Positions 15,983-25,135 of a DNA stretch of 64,000 nucleotides are shown here, one piece after another. The DNA is taken from positions 496,001-560,000 of the forward strand of contig NZ_MDJD01000007.1 of NCBI RefSeq assembly GCF_001747085.1, given 5' to 3'. The translations under genes were made by a program, and so were the position numbers. Below the pieces are notes generated by a model that was given only the letters and a program-made list of their open reading frames with translations, had not been told where the DNA came from and made no database searches. This DNA is from Flavivirga aquatica. GTDB taxonomy: Bacteria > Bacteroidota > Bacteroidia > Flavobacteriales > Flavobacteriaceae. How positions within the stretch are numbered: the stretch's first letter is position 1; each line of letters starts with the position of its first letter.

Positions 15983-17758
15983 TCAATTTATAGAATCGCC
16001 TCGCAATGCTCTATACCGTTTTCTAGCATCTACAAAATAAATACTATCTGCGTGATTAAAAATAATTTTCTCGTATAAATCTTTTGCCTTTTCGGGCTGA
16101 TTTAATTGCTTCTCATATATTTCGGCTAAATTAAAATAAGCATCGTCTATTAAAATACCGTCTCTATAATTGGCTATAATATTTTCATAATTTGCAGCTG
16201 CTTTTTGAAACTCTTTTTTCATTTCAAACAATTGCGCTTGTTTATATAGGGCTTGCGCCATTATAGGTTCGGTTTTATGATTATTTAATATTTTATCAAG
16301 AAGTGTAATAGCTTCGTCATTTCTATTTTGAAAACTTAATAAATCGGCTTTTGAATATAGTTTTAAAGCCGTTTGTAAGGAATCTTCGTATTTGTTATCT
16401 GAAATTAGCAATTTTAAATCTAAGGCATCATTTGCTATGAGTTGAGATGTTGATGCTTTTAATATTTTAAGCTGCGATTCTGCCCATTTAAAGTCACCTT
16501 TATAATAACTTGCTTTGGCAACTTTGTAACGTGCTTCTTGAGAAATTGTACTATTTTTTAAATTACGTTGAATTTGGGTATAATAAATTAAAGCTTTATT
16601 AAATTGTTCTTGCAACACTAAGATATCTCCCAATTCTAATTTTACTTCTGCTTTTTCTAATGTTATTAAAGGTAATTTTAATGTCTTCTCTAAAAACGCC
16701 GTAGCTTTACTAGTTTCATTCATAAAAAACGCTAAAAAATGCCCATAAGAGATTTGCAAATTCAAGGTTTGAATATTTATGCCATAAATTTCTAATAACT
16801 CTAAGTATTTATTATGTATTTCATCATAATTTCCTTTTGTACTTTCTTTAATTTCTAATTGAAGTAATTGATGATGTGCTTCTAATACAATCTCAGGATC
16901 TTGAGCTTTTTCAACAATATATGTGAATATTTCTTTTGCAATATCATTTTTATTTTCGTTTGCAGAAATTAACGCTAATTCTTCAATTCTATTTAAACTT
17001 TCTGGGTTTCTATTAAAAATAGCCTTTTCTTGAATAAATGCTTTTTTAAAGTCTTTTTGTTGTATAAATAACCAACTTAATAGCTCATTCCAAAGTAAAT
17101 TAGGTTCTTGCTGTATTTTTTTTAGTAAAATTCTTCGAAAAATAATATTGTTTTCGTTATCACTATTCTCACTTATAAAGTCGTTAATTGAGCGCTTAAC
17201 ACTGCTTACTGTTCTTGGACTAGAATCTGCAAAATTAACATAACTTTCAAACATTTTTTCAATATCTCCTTGCTCGCCATAAATTTGGGCCAACTGTAAG
17301 TTAAAATTAAAATCTGGCTTTAAAGCCATGGCCTTTTCATAACTAATAACAGCTTCTTTTAAAAGTGAATGATTTTGAAAACTTCTTGCGACAGAAAATA
17401 CATTTGTAGGTCTTATGTCTATACTCTCAATGGCTTTTTGATAATTAGAGTTTGCTTTTTCTAAATCATTTTTTAATTGATAATTATACCCTAATTCCAC
17501 TGTAAGGGCTGGATAATTAATACGCGACATAAGCTTTAGCAAAAATGCTTCAGCTTCTTGATATTGTTCTAATTCTTGATATACGCTTACTAATTGGTTT
17601 ATGTAATTTATATTTGAAGACGATTTAGCATGTAATCTTTTGTACTCGTGCAATGCTTTTTCGTATTCTCCTTTTTTAAAATACTCTTTAGCAAGAATAT
17701 CGTTTTGCGAAAACATATTCGCACTTAAAAAAAGTATTAAAATAAAAAGTAATCTCAT
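15983..17758 (-). CDS. Tetratricopeptide repeat protein with signal peptide
   Basis: 591 residues. A signal peptide (MRLLFILILFLSANMFSQ) is followed by TPR units from end to end. Clear ones are AKEYFKKGEYEKALHEYKRL at the start and ELGYNYQLKNDLEKANSNYQ next. Others are GDILVLQEQFNKALIYYTQI and, near the C-terminus, AYFNLAEIYEKQLNQPEKAKDLYEKII. It is periplasmic or surface-located and probably a protein-protein scaffold. It is the first gene of the minus-strand run containing the GNAT pseudogene, DUF4286, rsmA and mgtE. No enzymatic motif is visible. Confidence 0.85.
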   Translation of the reverse strand: MRLLFILILFLSANMFSQNDILAKEYFKKGEYEKALHEYKRLHAKSSSNINYINQLVSVYQELEQYQEAEAFLLKLMSRINYPALTVELGYNYQLKNDLEKANSNYQKAIESIDIRPTNVFSVARSFQNHSLLKEAVISYEKAMALKPDFNFNLQLAQIYGEQGDIEKMFESYVNFADSSPRTVSSVKRSINDFISENSDNENNIIFRRILLKKIQQEPNLLWNELLSWLFIQQKDFKKAFIQEKAIFNRNPESLNRIEELALISANENKNDIAKEIFTYIVEKAQDPEIVLEAHHQLLQLEIKESTKGNYDEIHNKYLELLEIYGINIQTLNLQISYGHFLAFFMNETSKATAFLEKTLKLPLITLEKAEVKLELGDILVLQEQFNKALIYYTQIQRNLKNSTISQEARYKVAKASYYKGDFKWAESQLKILKASTSQLIANDALDLKLLISDNKYEDSLQTALKLYSKADLLSFQNRNDEAITLLDKILNNHKTEPIMAQALYKQAQLFEMKKEFQKAAANYENIIANYRDGILIDDAYFNLAEIYEKQLNQPEKAKDLYEKIIFNHADSIYFVDARKRYRALRGDSIN

Positions 17759-17857
17759 CCTGTAAATATAATAAATGTAGTCTGTTGAGATTGTAGTAAT
17801 TTAAAATTTTTAAAAAAAGCAAATACTATTAATACTATACTGATAGTAAGCAAAATT

Positions 17858-17887
17858 AAAAAATGCCCGAACAAATATTCGGGCACT
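17858..17887 (-). terminator. Terminator of a short minus-strand transcript
   Basis: Stem TGCCCGAA/TTCGGGCA (17864-17871 with 17878-17885) and a 6-base loop. On the minus strand it is followed by TTTTTTAATTTT. It lies upstream of the TPR gene and would end the transcript carrying the 39-residue ORF at 18043-18162. Confidence 0.7.
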
Positions 17888-18042
17888 AACCAATCAAAAT
17901 AAATGTTTCATTAACTACCGTTAATTTAAAAAACGTTGTAACGCTGATTGGGGACAATCTTAAATCCCTACATTAATTAGGAAGGATTATTTCAAACAAT
18001 TATATATACTATAATCTAGGCTTTTATTAAAAAACAAAAGCC
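17888..18042 (-). other. Non-coding 3' region of the small transcript
   Basis: About 155 bases between the 39-residue ORF and the terminator, without a reading frame. Its right end has the hairpin AGGCTTTT...AAAAGCCT (18018-18042). On the minus strand, GTAGGGATTTAAGATTGTCCCC and CGTTACAACGTTTTTT follow. It could be a 3' UTR or a small RNA; nothing decisive is visible. Confidence 0.35.
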
Positions 18043-18162
18043 TTAGTCATTATTAATGGCTGTTACTATAGATTCAAAAATATCAAAATCTGAAAACAAT
18101 ACTTTACTTGCCATAAATATTAAGGCAAGTAAAAGCACAATGCGTTTAAAATTTTTCATCAT
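18043..18162 (-). CDS. 39-residue hydrophobic peptide
   Basis: Short ORF from the first of two adjacent ATGs (18162, 18159). It reads MMKNFKRIVLLLALIFMASK, then VLFSDFDIFESIVTAINND: a positively charged start, one hydrophobic stretch and an acidic tail. It looks like a single-pass membrane or secreted micropeptide. Support comes from its isolated position in a 590-base gap between the TPR gene and serS, and from a good terminator downstream at 17858-17887. There is no strong ribosome-binding site, as is normal in this phylum. No known family; it could be spurious. Confidence 0.4.
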   Translation of the reverse strand: MMKNFKRIVLLLALIFMASKVLFSDFDIFESIVTAINND

Positions 18163-18347
18163 TGGGGAGTTTGGTTAATTTGGTTAACGCTAACTTGACA
18201 AATAAATTTTTAAACTCAAAAGAAAAGAAAAGAAAATCGTTGAATAACGTATTTAACTTACACTTAGTCGATTAAAAAAAGTATCTTTTACCTTTTTGAA
18301 AAGTTTAACGCTCTTTTTAGTTTTCTTCTTTCGTATGTTGTATTCGC

Positions 18348-19619
18348 TTAATCTATAATATTAAATCCTGTATAAGGTTGTAATACTTTTGGAATTTCAA
18401 TACCATTTTCAGTCTGATAATTTTCTAAAATTCCTGCAAGTACCCTTGGTAAAGCTAAAGAGCTACCGTTAAGAGTATGTGCTAATTCATTTTTTCCTTC
18501 ACTATTTTTAAAACGTAATTTTAAGCGATTCGCTTGAAATGTTTCAAAATTAGATATCGAAGATATTTCCAACCATCTGTCTTGAGCAGTAGAAAAGACT
18601 TCAAAATCATATGTTAAGGCTGAAGCAAAAGAAGTATCTCCTCCACATAAACGCAAAATTCGATATGGTAGTTTTAGTTCTTTTAAAATATCTTTTACAT
18701 GGCTAACCATACCATCTAAAGCTTCATAAGATTTGCTAGGGTGTTCTACTCTAATAATTTCAACTTTATCAAATTGGTGTAATCTATTTAATCCTCTAAC
18801 ATGCGCACCATAACTACCTGCTTCTCTACGAAAACATGGTGTGTAACCTGTGATTCCTACTGGTAATTCACTTTCATTTAAAACAACATCTCTAAAAATA
18901 TTAGTTCCAGGAACCTCTGCTGTTGGTATTAAATATAAATTATCTTCGGTTATATGATACATTTGCCCTTCCTTATCTGGTAATTGCCCTGTACCTATTC
19001 CTGATGCTTCATTTACCATGTGTGGTAATTGATATTCTGTATAACCAGCACCCGTATTCTTATCTAAAAAGTAAGCGATTAATGCTCGTTGTAACCTAGC
19101 TCCCTTTCCTTTGTATACAGGAAATCCAGCTCCAGCAATTTTATTACCCAACTCAAAATCTATAATATCATATTTCTTAGCTAGTTCCCAATGCGGTAAT
19201 GCGCCTTCATGTAATACAGGTATATCCCCTTCTTTAAAAATTTCCTCATTATCTAATTCAGAATTACCACGTGGCACCACTTCATTAGGTATGTTTGGTA
19301 TTTTATAAAGTAATTCTTTTAATGCTTCAGACTTATTATTAAGTGCTTCTGTAAGTTCTTTTGAAACCTGTTTTAATTGGGTAGTTTTTTCTTTTAAAAG
19401 GTTTGCTTTTTGAGCTTCACCAGATTTGTACAAGTTTCCAATTTCTTTGGATAAGCTATTAGATTCTGCTAAAGTATTATCTAATTCTGTTTGGATTTGC
19501 CTTCTTTCTTCGTCAAAAACGATCACATCAGTAATCATTTGATTAGCATCGATGTTTCGTTTTGCCAAACGTTCAATTACTAAGGCTTTGTTCTCTCTTA
19601 TAAATGGAACTTGTAACAT
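18348..19619 (-). CDS. serS: Seryl-tRNA synthetase
   Basis: 423 residues. The N-terminal antiparallel coiled-coil tRNA-binding arm occupies about residues 30-105. The class II catalytic core shows motif 2 as PCFRREAGSYGAHVRGLNRLHQF and motif 3 as LNGSSLALPRVLAGILENYQ. TAEVPGTNIFRD and GDTSFASALTYDFEVF are the conserved serine/ATP-site segments. It is cytoplasmic and charges tRNA-Ser. It is monocistronic, with a TAAATTTG -7 element about 20 bases before its start. Confidence 0.97.
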   Translation of the reverse strand: MLQVPFIRENKALVIERLAKRNIDANQMITDVIVFDEERRQIQTELDNTLAESNSLSKEIGNLYKSGEAQKANLLKEKTTQLKQVSKELTEALNNKSEALKELLYKIPNIPNEVVPRGNSELDNEEIFKEGDIPVLHEGALPHWELAKKYDIIDFELGNKIAGAGFPVYKGKGARLQRALIAYFLDKNTGAGYTEYQLPHMVNEASGIGTGQLPDKEGQMYHITEDNLYLIPTAEVPGTNIFRDVVLNESELPVGITGYTPCFRREAGSYGAHVRGLNRLHQFDKVEIIRVEHPSKSYEALDGMVSHVKDILKELKLPYRILRLCGGDTSFASALTYDFEVFSTAQDRWLEISSISNFETFQANRLKLRFKNSEGKNELAHTLNGSSLALPRVLAGILENYQTENGIEIPKVLQPYTGFNIID

Positions 19620-19639
19620 ATTTTTAAAATTTTAAGGGA

Positions 19640-19647
19640 CAAATTTA
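19640..19647 (-). promoter_or_regulatory. -7 element of serS
   Basis: CAAATTTA reads TAAATTTG on the minus strand, a match to TAnnTTTG placed 21 bases upstream of the serS ATG. It lies just past the HTTM gene stop. No -33 TTG at proper spacing is evident. Confidence 0.4.
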
Positions 19648-19664
19648 ATGAATTGCCAATATAA

Positions 19665-20981
19665 TTACTCTTGTTTTGAAGGTAAAATCCAGCTTGTATG
19701 TTTAAATGTTTCCCATTTAACATCTGCTATATCTACTTCGGGGTCTATTAGTGTTTTGAATGGTTTTCCGTTAATACTTACTTTACAGTTTACATATACA
19801 GAAATATCATTACCATTATCTTTATATTTTTGTTTTAGGTATTGCGCAAATTGCCATATAACATCTGGTTTTGTACTTACAGATCGTTTTTGTTTAGCGC
19901 TTAAATAATCATTTAAATTAACAATAATACTTTTACCTGTCTCTTTATTTTTTACTGTGAATGTTGTTTGCCCTCTTTTAGACCTAAGCATCATTCGCCA
20001 TGACATTCTATGTCCTTCTTCTGTCCACAACACATTATCTTCAATAAAATGATGTCTTAATGGCAATCCTATTTGAATTAAAAAATAAATAAAAAACACA
20101 ATAATTAGTGGTGTTTTTAAATTAGGAACTATAACAGCATCTGCTTTATAAAACAATTTCTTTTTTAAAAACAATTCCTGAATAGTTTTTGGTTGAAAAA
20201 AGAATAATGCAAACGCCAATGATAAATAAGGGAATATTCCTATTTGAAAGATAATAGAATTGAATAAATGGAAAAAAACTGAAGACATAAAAGCATACTT
20301 CCTAGTGGGTTTATACAATAGAAAAGGTACAATTAAACCATCAAACAAAATACCCCCATAAGCTAATACATAATGCAACCATTTTTGTTGAAGCAATTCA
20401 CCAACAATAACATAGTTTTTTTTACCTCTCATTAGCAGTTCTATTACCGTAGTATCTAACCAATCTGGATATAATTTTGCTACCGAAGCATAAGTGTAAA
20501 CTATAAAAAGTTGAAATATAATAACCCCTCTACACCATTGAGGCATGGATATACTTTTTAAATTAGGATTTTGTTTTACATCGATAGATGCATATCTATG
20601 AGCTGGAAGAAATACCATAATACTACTTATAAGCATCAATAAGTAATAATGATTATTATAAGACGATTTTTGCATGAAATATGTTGCCGACCACATTAAA
20701 GTAAAGCTTATCATACTTAATCTATATTTATAACCAACCATAACAAAAAAGGCAAAAATACCCATAATTGCATAATAGAAATACATCCCATTACCAGGCA
20801 GTGGTTGCAACCATTCCAAACCAATAAAAGAGAATGTAAAATCGGAATCTACAAGAGTTTTTTTTACCCAACCTGTAAATATGGCTCCAACAGATTCTAA
20901 GAAGCAAAGAAATCCAAAAATAATTCTAAAAACTACTAAAGACGAATTGTCTATATGTTTAAATAACCAATTATTAATCAT
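19665..20981 (-). CDS. HTTM domain (vitamin K-dependent gamma-carboxylase-like) membrane protein
   Basis: 438 residues. DNSSLVVFRIIFGFLCFLESV opens the horizontally transferred transmembrane (HTTM) domain, with about eight helices to residue 310. YNNHYYLLMLISSIMVFLPAHRYASID is the typical loop near the proposed active region. The C-terminal 130 residues form a soluble part (RHHFIEDNVLWTEEGHRMSWRMML). Bacterial HTTM proteins are annotated as gamma-carboxylase-like, but their substrate in Bacteroidota is not established. It overlaps the end of ribF by 8 bases and is co-transcribed with it. Confidence 0.85.
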   Translation of the reverse strand: MINNWLFKHIDNSSLVVFRIIFGFLCFLESVGAIFTGWVKKTLVDSDFTFSFIGLEWLQPLPGNGMYFYYAIMGIFAFFVMVGYKYRLSMISFTLMWSATYFMQKSSYNNHYYLLMLISSIMVFLPAHRYASIDVKQNPNLKSISMPQWCRGVIIFQLFIVYTYASVAKLYPDWLDTTVIELLMRGKKNYVIVGELLQQKWLHYVLAYGGILFDGLIVPFLLYKPTRKYAFMSSVFFHLFNSIIFQIGIFPYLSLAFALFFFQPKTIQELFLKKKLFYKADAVIVPNLKTPLIIVFFIYFLIQIGLPLRHHFIEDNVLWTEEGHRMSWRMMLRSKRGQTTFTVKNKETGKSIIVNLNDYLSAKQKRSVSTKPDVIWQFAQYLKQKYKDNGNDISVYVNCKVSINGKPFKTLIDPEVDIADVKWETFKHTSWILPSKQE

Positions 20982-21909
20982 GATGTTTATCTATGTAACC
21001 TAATGCCGTTTTTTTATCTTTCGCTAATTGTATTTTTAAGTCTTCAATAGATTCAAATTTTTCTTCATCACGAATACGATCTAATAAATCTACTTGAATT
21101 TTTTCATTATAAATATCTTTATCAAAATCAAAGAAATGAACTTCTATCGTTTGTTTATTTCCATTAACTGTTGGATTCATTCCTATATTCATCATTCCGT
21201 AAATTGTAGCATCATTAATTATTGAACTCACAATATAAGATCCTTGCTTAGGAATTATTTTATAATCTTCTCCAAACTTAATATTTGCTGTTGGGAAATT
21301 TAATTGCCTTCCTATACCTTTTCCTCTTATAACAGTACCTGTTAGCATAAAATTATAGCCCAAATATGCATTTGCCTTATTTATATCTCCTTCACTTATG
21401 GCATTTCTAATTTTAGTAGAACTCACAGCAACATCATTAATGTCTTGAGCCGAAATTTCTTCAACTTCAAAACCATAAGTTTCCCCAAAAACTTTCAAAT
21501 CGTTTATATCTGCATTTCGGTTTCTCCCAAATCTATGGTCGTAACCAATAATTACTTTTTTTGCATTTAACTTATCAACTAGAAGTTCTTTAACAAAATC
21601 TTCTGCCGAAAGCCTTGAAAATTCCTTAGTAAATTTCTTAATAAGTAAGTAATCTAAGCCCAAAGCGTCTAAAATATTCTGACGTTCATCTATGGTATTA
21701 ATTAATTTAATATTAGATTCCTTTTGTAATACCATACGTGGATGTGGAAAAAAAGTAAGTATCACAGATCTTAAATTGTTCATTTTTCCCGTATCAATTA
21801 GGCGTTTAATTATTTTCTGATGTCCTATATGCACACCATCAAAAGTACCTATTGTAACTACAGATGGCTCAATAGATTTGTAAGTTTTTATGTATGTTAA
21901 TTTGCCCAT
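20974..21909 (-). CDS. ribF: Bifunctional riboflavin kinase / FAD synthetase
   Basis: 311 residues. The N-terminal nucleotidyltransferase domain has GTFDGVHIGHQKIIKRL (HxGH-type motif) and VIIGYDHRFGRNR, followed by SSTKIRNAISEGDINKA. The C-terminal riboflavin kinase domain has GIGRQLNFPTANIKFGEDY and MMNIGMNPTVNG. It phosphorylates riboflavin to FMN and adenylates FMN to FAD in the cytoplasm. It is the first gene of a two-gene unit with the HTTM gene and is divergent from the metallopeptidase genes. Confidence 0.96.
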   Translation of the reverse strand: MGKLTYIKTYKSIEPSVVTIGTFDGVHIGHQKIIKRLIDTGKMNNLRSVILTFFPHPRMVLQKESNIKLINTIDERQNILDALGLDYLLIKKFTKEFSRLSAEDFVKELLVDKLNAKKVIIGYDHRFGRNRNADINDLKVFGETYGFEVEEISAQDINDVAVSSTKIRNAISEGDINKANAYLGYNFMLTGTVIRGKGIGRQLNFPTANIKFGEDYKIIPKQGSYIVSSIINDATIYGMMNIGMNPTVNGNKQTIEVHFFDFDKDIYNEKIQVDLLDRIRDEEKFESIEDLKIQLAKDKKTALGYIDKHHD

Positions 21910-21957
21910 TTAACAGGTTAAATTACTTTTTAGTGGACTTTAAAAAATTAGATTTAC

Positions 21958-21965
21958 TATCTTTG
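21958..21965 (+). promoter_or_regulatory. -7 element of the first metallopeptidase gene
   Basis: TATCTTTG matches TAnnTTTG exactly, 33 bases upstream of the ATG at 21998. The -33 region is not obvious. Confidence 0.45.
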
Positions 21966-21997
21966 GCTCAATAACCTTGTCCTAAATATACTATATC

Positions 21998-24900
21998 ATG
22001 AAGACAAAGCTACATTATGTTTTATCAATAGCCATACTTTTGTCTGCATTTTCAAGTATTGCTCAAAATTCTACATGGAAAAAAGTTAAAAGTGCCAACG
22101 AAACTAAAAATTTATCCAAATTTAATTTAGACAAAAATAAGATTCATTTATTTGAATTAGATATGGTTTCTCTTAAAAAAAACACATCTTCGGCATCTTT
22201 AAGAGAATCTAAAAATAAAAAAGTAAATACTGTTATTTCTATCCCTGGAATTAACGGGGAAATGGAATCCTTCTCAATTTACGAAGTTTCTGTATTTGCT
22301 CCAGACTTAGCTGCCAAATATCCAAACATAAAATCTTATGTTGGTGTTAGCACAGACAATACTGGCACACGTTTACGAATGAGTGTATCCCCTCAAGGTG
22401 TACAAACTATGATTTCTTACATTGGTAAATCTACAGTATTTATGCAACCTATTACAAAAGGGTCTAATAAATATGTACTATATAATAAAGACGCAAGAAC
22501 ACCTTTAAGCAACAAATTTAAATGTAAAACTATCAATAAGTTAAATAAAACATTTAATAAAGCGGGTAAGACTTCTATAACAAATGAAGGTGGCGCAAAC
22601 GATAAAACCTTAAGAAAATTTAGACTAGCTATTTCAACAACTTCCGAATATACAGCTTACCATGACGATAAAAATCCCGCAAACGGCGATGCTGTCGCAG
22701 ATGCTTTGGCGGCTATAAATACAACTATAAGTAGAGTTAATGAAGTCTTTGAAACCGACATGGCAATTCGTTTCGAACTTGTTAATGCTACACAATTAAT
22801 ATATACTGATGCTAACACTGATCCTTATTCTAATGCTAACATTGGAACAGACGAAGCTAATCTAGATAATACTAATGGATGGAGCTTACAACTTCAAAAT
22901 ACTCTAACAAGTGTTATTGGAAACAGTGCTTATGATATAGGACACCTTTTTGGAGCTACAGGAGGCGGAGGAAATGCAGGATGTATAGGCTGTGTTTGTA
23001 TAGACGATGATCCTACAAACTCCCTTGACGTAAATAAAGGAAGTGGATTCACTTCTCCTTCAAGCGGAGGTCCAGAATCTGACACCTTTGATATTGACTT
23101 TGTTGCTCATGAAATTGGACATCAAATGGGAGCCAATCACACATGGGCATTTGATAGCGAAGGTACTGGCGTTAACTCTGAACCTGGTAGCGGATCAACC
23201 ATAATGGCATATGCTGGGCTTGAGCGACTCAATAATGTAGAACTCAATAGTGACGATTACTTTCATTATCATAGTATAAGACAAATACTAGATAATATAA
23301 ATACGACAAGCTGTCAAACTACCGAAGCTATTTCTAATAATCCACCTATTGCCAATGCAGGAAATGATTATAACATACCTAAAGGAACTGCTTATATTTT
23401 AAAAGGAGCAGCAACAGACGCAGATGGAGGAGATAATCTTACTTATTGCTGGGAACAAATAGACTATGGTATTACAGATTACCTAAATTTTGGTTCAGAT
23501 TTAGCTTCTGGCTCAACAAACAGATCGCTTCGTCCTTCTAATTCACCAAATAGATACATTCCTAGATTTAGCAGTGTATTAGCAGGGAAAACAACTCAAA
23601 AAAACCCTACTTTAACTAGTGATTGGGAAACTGTTTCTACTGTTGCAAGAAATTTAAATTGGGCACTAACTGTAAGAGATAGAACTACAGCATCTGCTTT
23701 GGGTGGGCAAACAAGTTATGATACCATGAGAATTACTGTTGAAGATGCAATTCCATTTACCGTCACCAATCCATTATCTTGGTCACAAAGTTCTGTACAA
23801 ACAATAACATGGGAAGTTGGATCTACAAATAATGCTACAATAAATTGTCAAAATGTAAATATTAAACTGTCTACAGATAGTGGATTAACATTTCCAATTA
23901 CTATAGCATCGAATACAGCTAATGATGGCTCTTTTGATTATACAGTTCCTGTAATTCCTAATACAACAACTGCTAGAATATTAATAGAAGCTGCAGACAA
24001 TATATTCTACGATGTATCTAACTTTGATTTCTCAATTTCAAATACTCCTGAATTTTTCTTAATAGAAGAAACATTAGAACCTATAACTTGTAAAGATGAT
24101 ACGGCTATTTTTCATTTCAATTACGCTACCGTGAACAGTTTTTCTGAAAATACTGTTTTTAGTGCTTCTGGAATTCCAACTGGAGCTATGGCTATATTCA
24201 CTCCTGCAAGCTTAAATACTGATGGAAGCGTTGTTATGACTATTAGTAATCTAAACACTGTTACTCAAGGTAATTACTCAATAACTATAACAGGAACATC
24301 TCCTTCTATTACAAAGATTAAGAATTTAGAATTACCTTTATTTAATACGCTCTGTCTTTCTGCTGGGACAACAGAGTTCAATACAGGAACAACATTAGTT
24401 AAGTTCAATACTATAAATAATGCTTCTACCAAGCCTTCTGGTTATTCCGACTATACAGCAATTGTTACTAACGTAAATAGAGATCGCATCTATAACTTAA
24501 GTGTTAATGTTAATACAGATGGAAATTTTACAACAGCAACTAAAGTATGGATAGATTGGAATCAAAACTGTAGTTTTAATGATCCTGGAGAGGAATATAA
24601 TTTAGGTGATGCTACACAGGTTACTAATGATCCTACCGACAGATCTCCTTTTACAATAACCATCCCTTCAAATGCTAATTTAGGTGAAACAATTATGAGG
24701 GTTACTACTAAATATAAGGATGATGGTTTACCTACTTCTTGTGATAATGGTTTTGATGGAGAGGTTGAAGATTACACACTAAATGTATTAACTAATTTAG
24801 ATGTAAAACCTTTTGGAATTACAAATTTATCAGTATTTCCTAACCCAAGCGAAGGAGGGGTGTTCAATATCAAACTTAGCAGCGCCTTATCAAGTGTTAT

Positions 24901-25069
24901 TAATATATCTGTTTTTGACTTAAGAGGACGTATTATTTATGAGCAAACATACCAAGATACAGGAGAGTTTAATGAAAAAATAACCCTTAATGGTATAAAA
25001 TCTGGTATGTATATCCTAAAAATAAATGATGGTATAAAAAAATCTCTTAAAAAGATTATAGTTAAATAA
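21998..25069 (+). CDS. Secreted reprolysin-like (M12B-type) zinc metallopeptidase with T9SS sorting domain, copy 1
   Basis: 1023 residues. Order: signal peptide (to about residue 23, SSIAQN); propeptide to about 190, with AAKYPNIKSYVGVSTDNTGTR; then the catalytic domain with HEIGHQMGANH (His371) and the Met-turn GSTIMAYAG. A middle region of Ig/FN3-like strands follows (VTNPLSWSQSSVQTITWEVG), then a GEVEDY domain (DGEVEDYTLNV, preceded by KVWIDWNQNCSFNDPGEEY). The protein ends in a T9SS type A sorting domain (NLSVFPNPSEGGVFNIKL to KIIVK). It should be exported through the outer membrane and cleaved or surface-attached, digesting extracellular protein. It is followed after 66 bases by a close paralogue. 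Confidence 0.92.
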   Translation: MKTKLHYVLSIAILLSAFSSIAQNSTWKKVKSANETKNLSKFNLDKNKIHLFELDMVSLKKNTSSASLRESKNKKVNTVISIPGINGEMESFSIYEVSVFAPDLAAKYPNIKSYVGVSTDNTGTRLRMSVSPQGVQTMISYIGKSTVFMQPITKGSNKYVLYNKDARTPLSNKFKCKTINKLNKTFNKAGKTSITNEGGANDKTLRKFRLAISTTSEYTAYHDDKNPANGDAVADALAAINTTISRVNEVFETDMAIRFELVNATQLIYTDANTDPYSNANIGTDEANLDNTNGWSLQLQNTLTSVIGNSAYDIGHLFGATGGGGNAGCIGCVCIDDDPTNSLDVNKGSGFTSPSSGGPESDTFDIDFVAHEIGHQMGANHTWAFDSEGTGVNSEPGSGSTIMAYAGLERLNNVELNSDDYFHYHSIRQILDNINTTSCQTTEAISNNPPIANAGNDYNIPKGTAYILKGAATDADGGDNLTYCWEQIDYGITDYLNFGSDLASGSTNRSLRPSNSPNRYIPRFSSVLAGKTTQKNPTLTSDWETVSTVARNLNWALTVRDRTTASALGGQTSYDTMRITVEDAIPFTVTNPLSWSQSSVQTITWEVGSTNNATINCQNVNIKLSTDSGLTFPITIASNTANDGSFDYTVPVIPNTTTARILIEAADNIFYDVSNFDFSISNTPEFFLIEETLEPITCKDDTAIFHFNYATVNSFSENTVFSASGIPTGAMAIFTPASLNTDGSVVMTISNLNTVTQGNYSITITGTSPSITKIKNLELPLFNTLCLSAGTTEFNTGTTLVKFNTINNASTKPSGYSDYTAIVTNVNRDRIYNLSVNVNTDGNFTTATKVWIDWNQNCSFNDPGEEYNLGDATQVTNDPTDRSPFTITIPSNANLGETIMRVTTKYKDDGLPTSCDNGFDGEVEDYTLNVLTNLDVKPFGITNLSVFPNPSEGGVFNIKLSSALSSVINISVFDLRGRIIYEQTYQDTGEFNEKITLNGIKSGMYILKINDGIKKSLKKIIVK

Positions 25070-25135
25070 TAATATTTAGTCCACGTATAATCAATTTCTT
25101 TTTTTTAATTTGCAGGCAACTAACAAATTAAAAAT

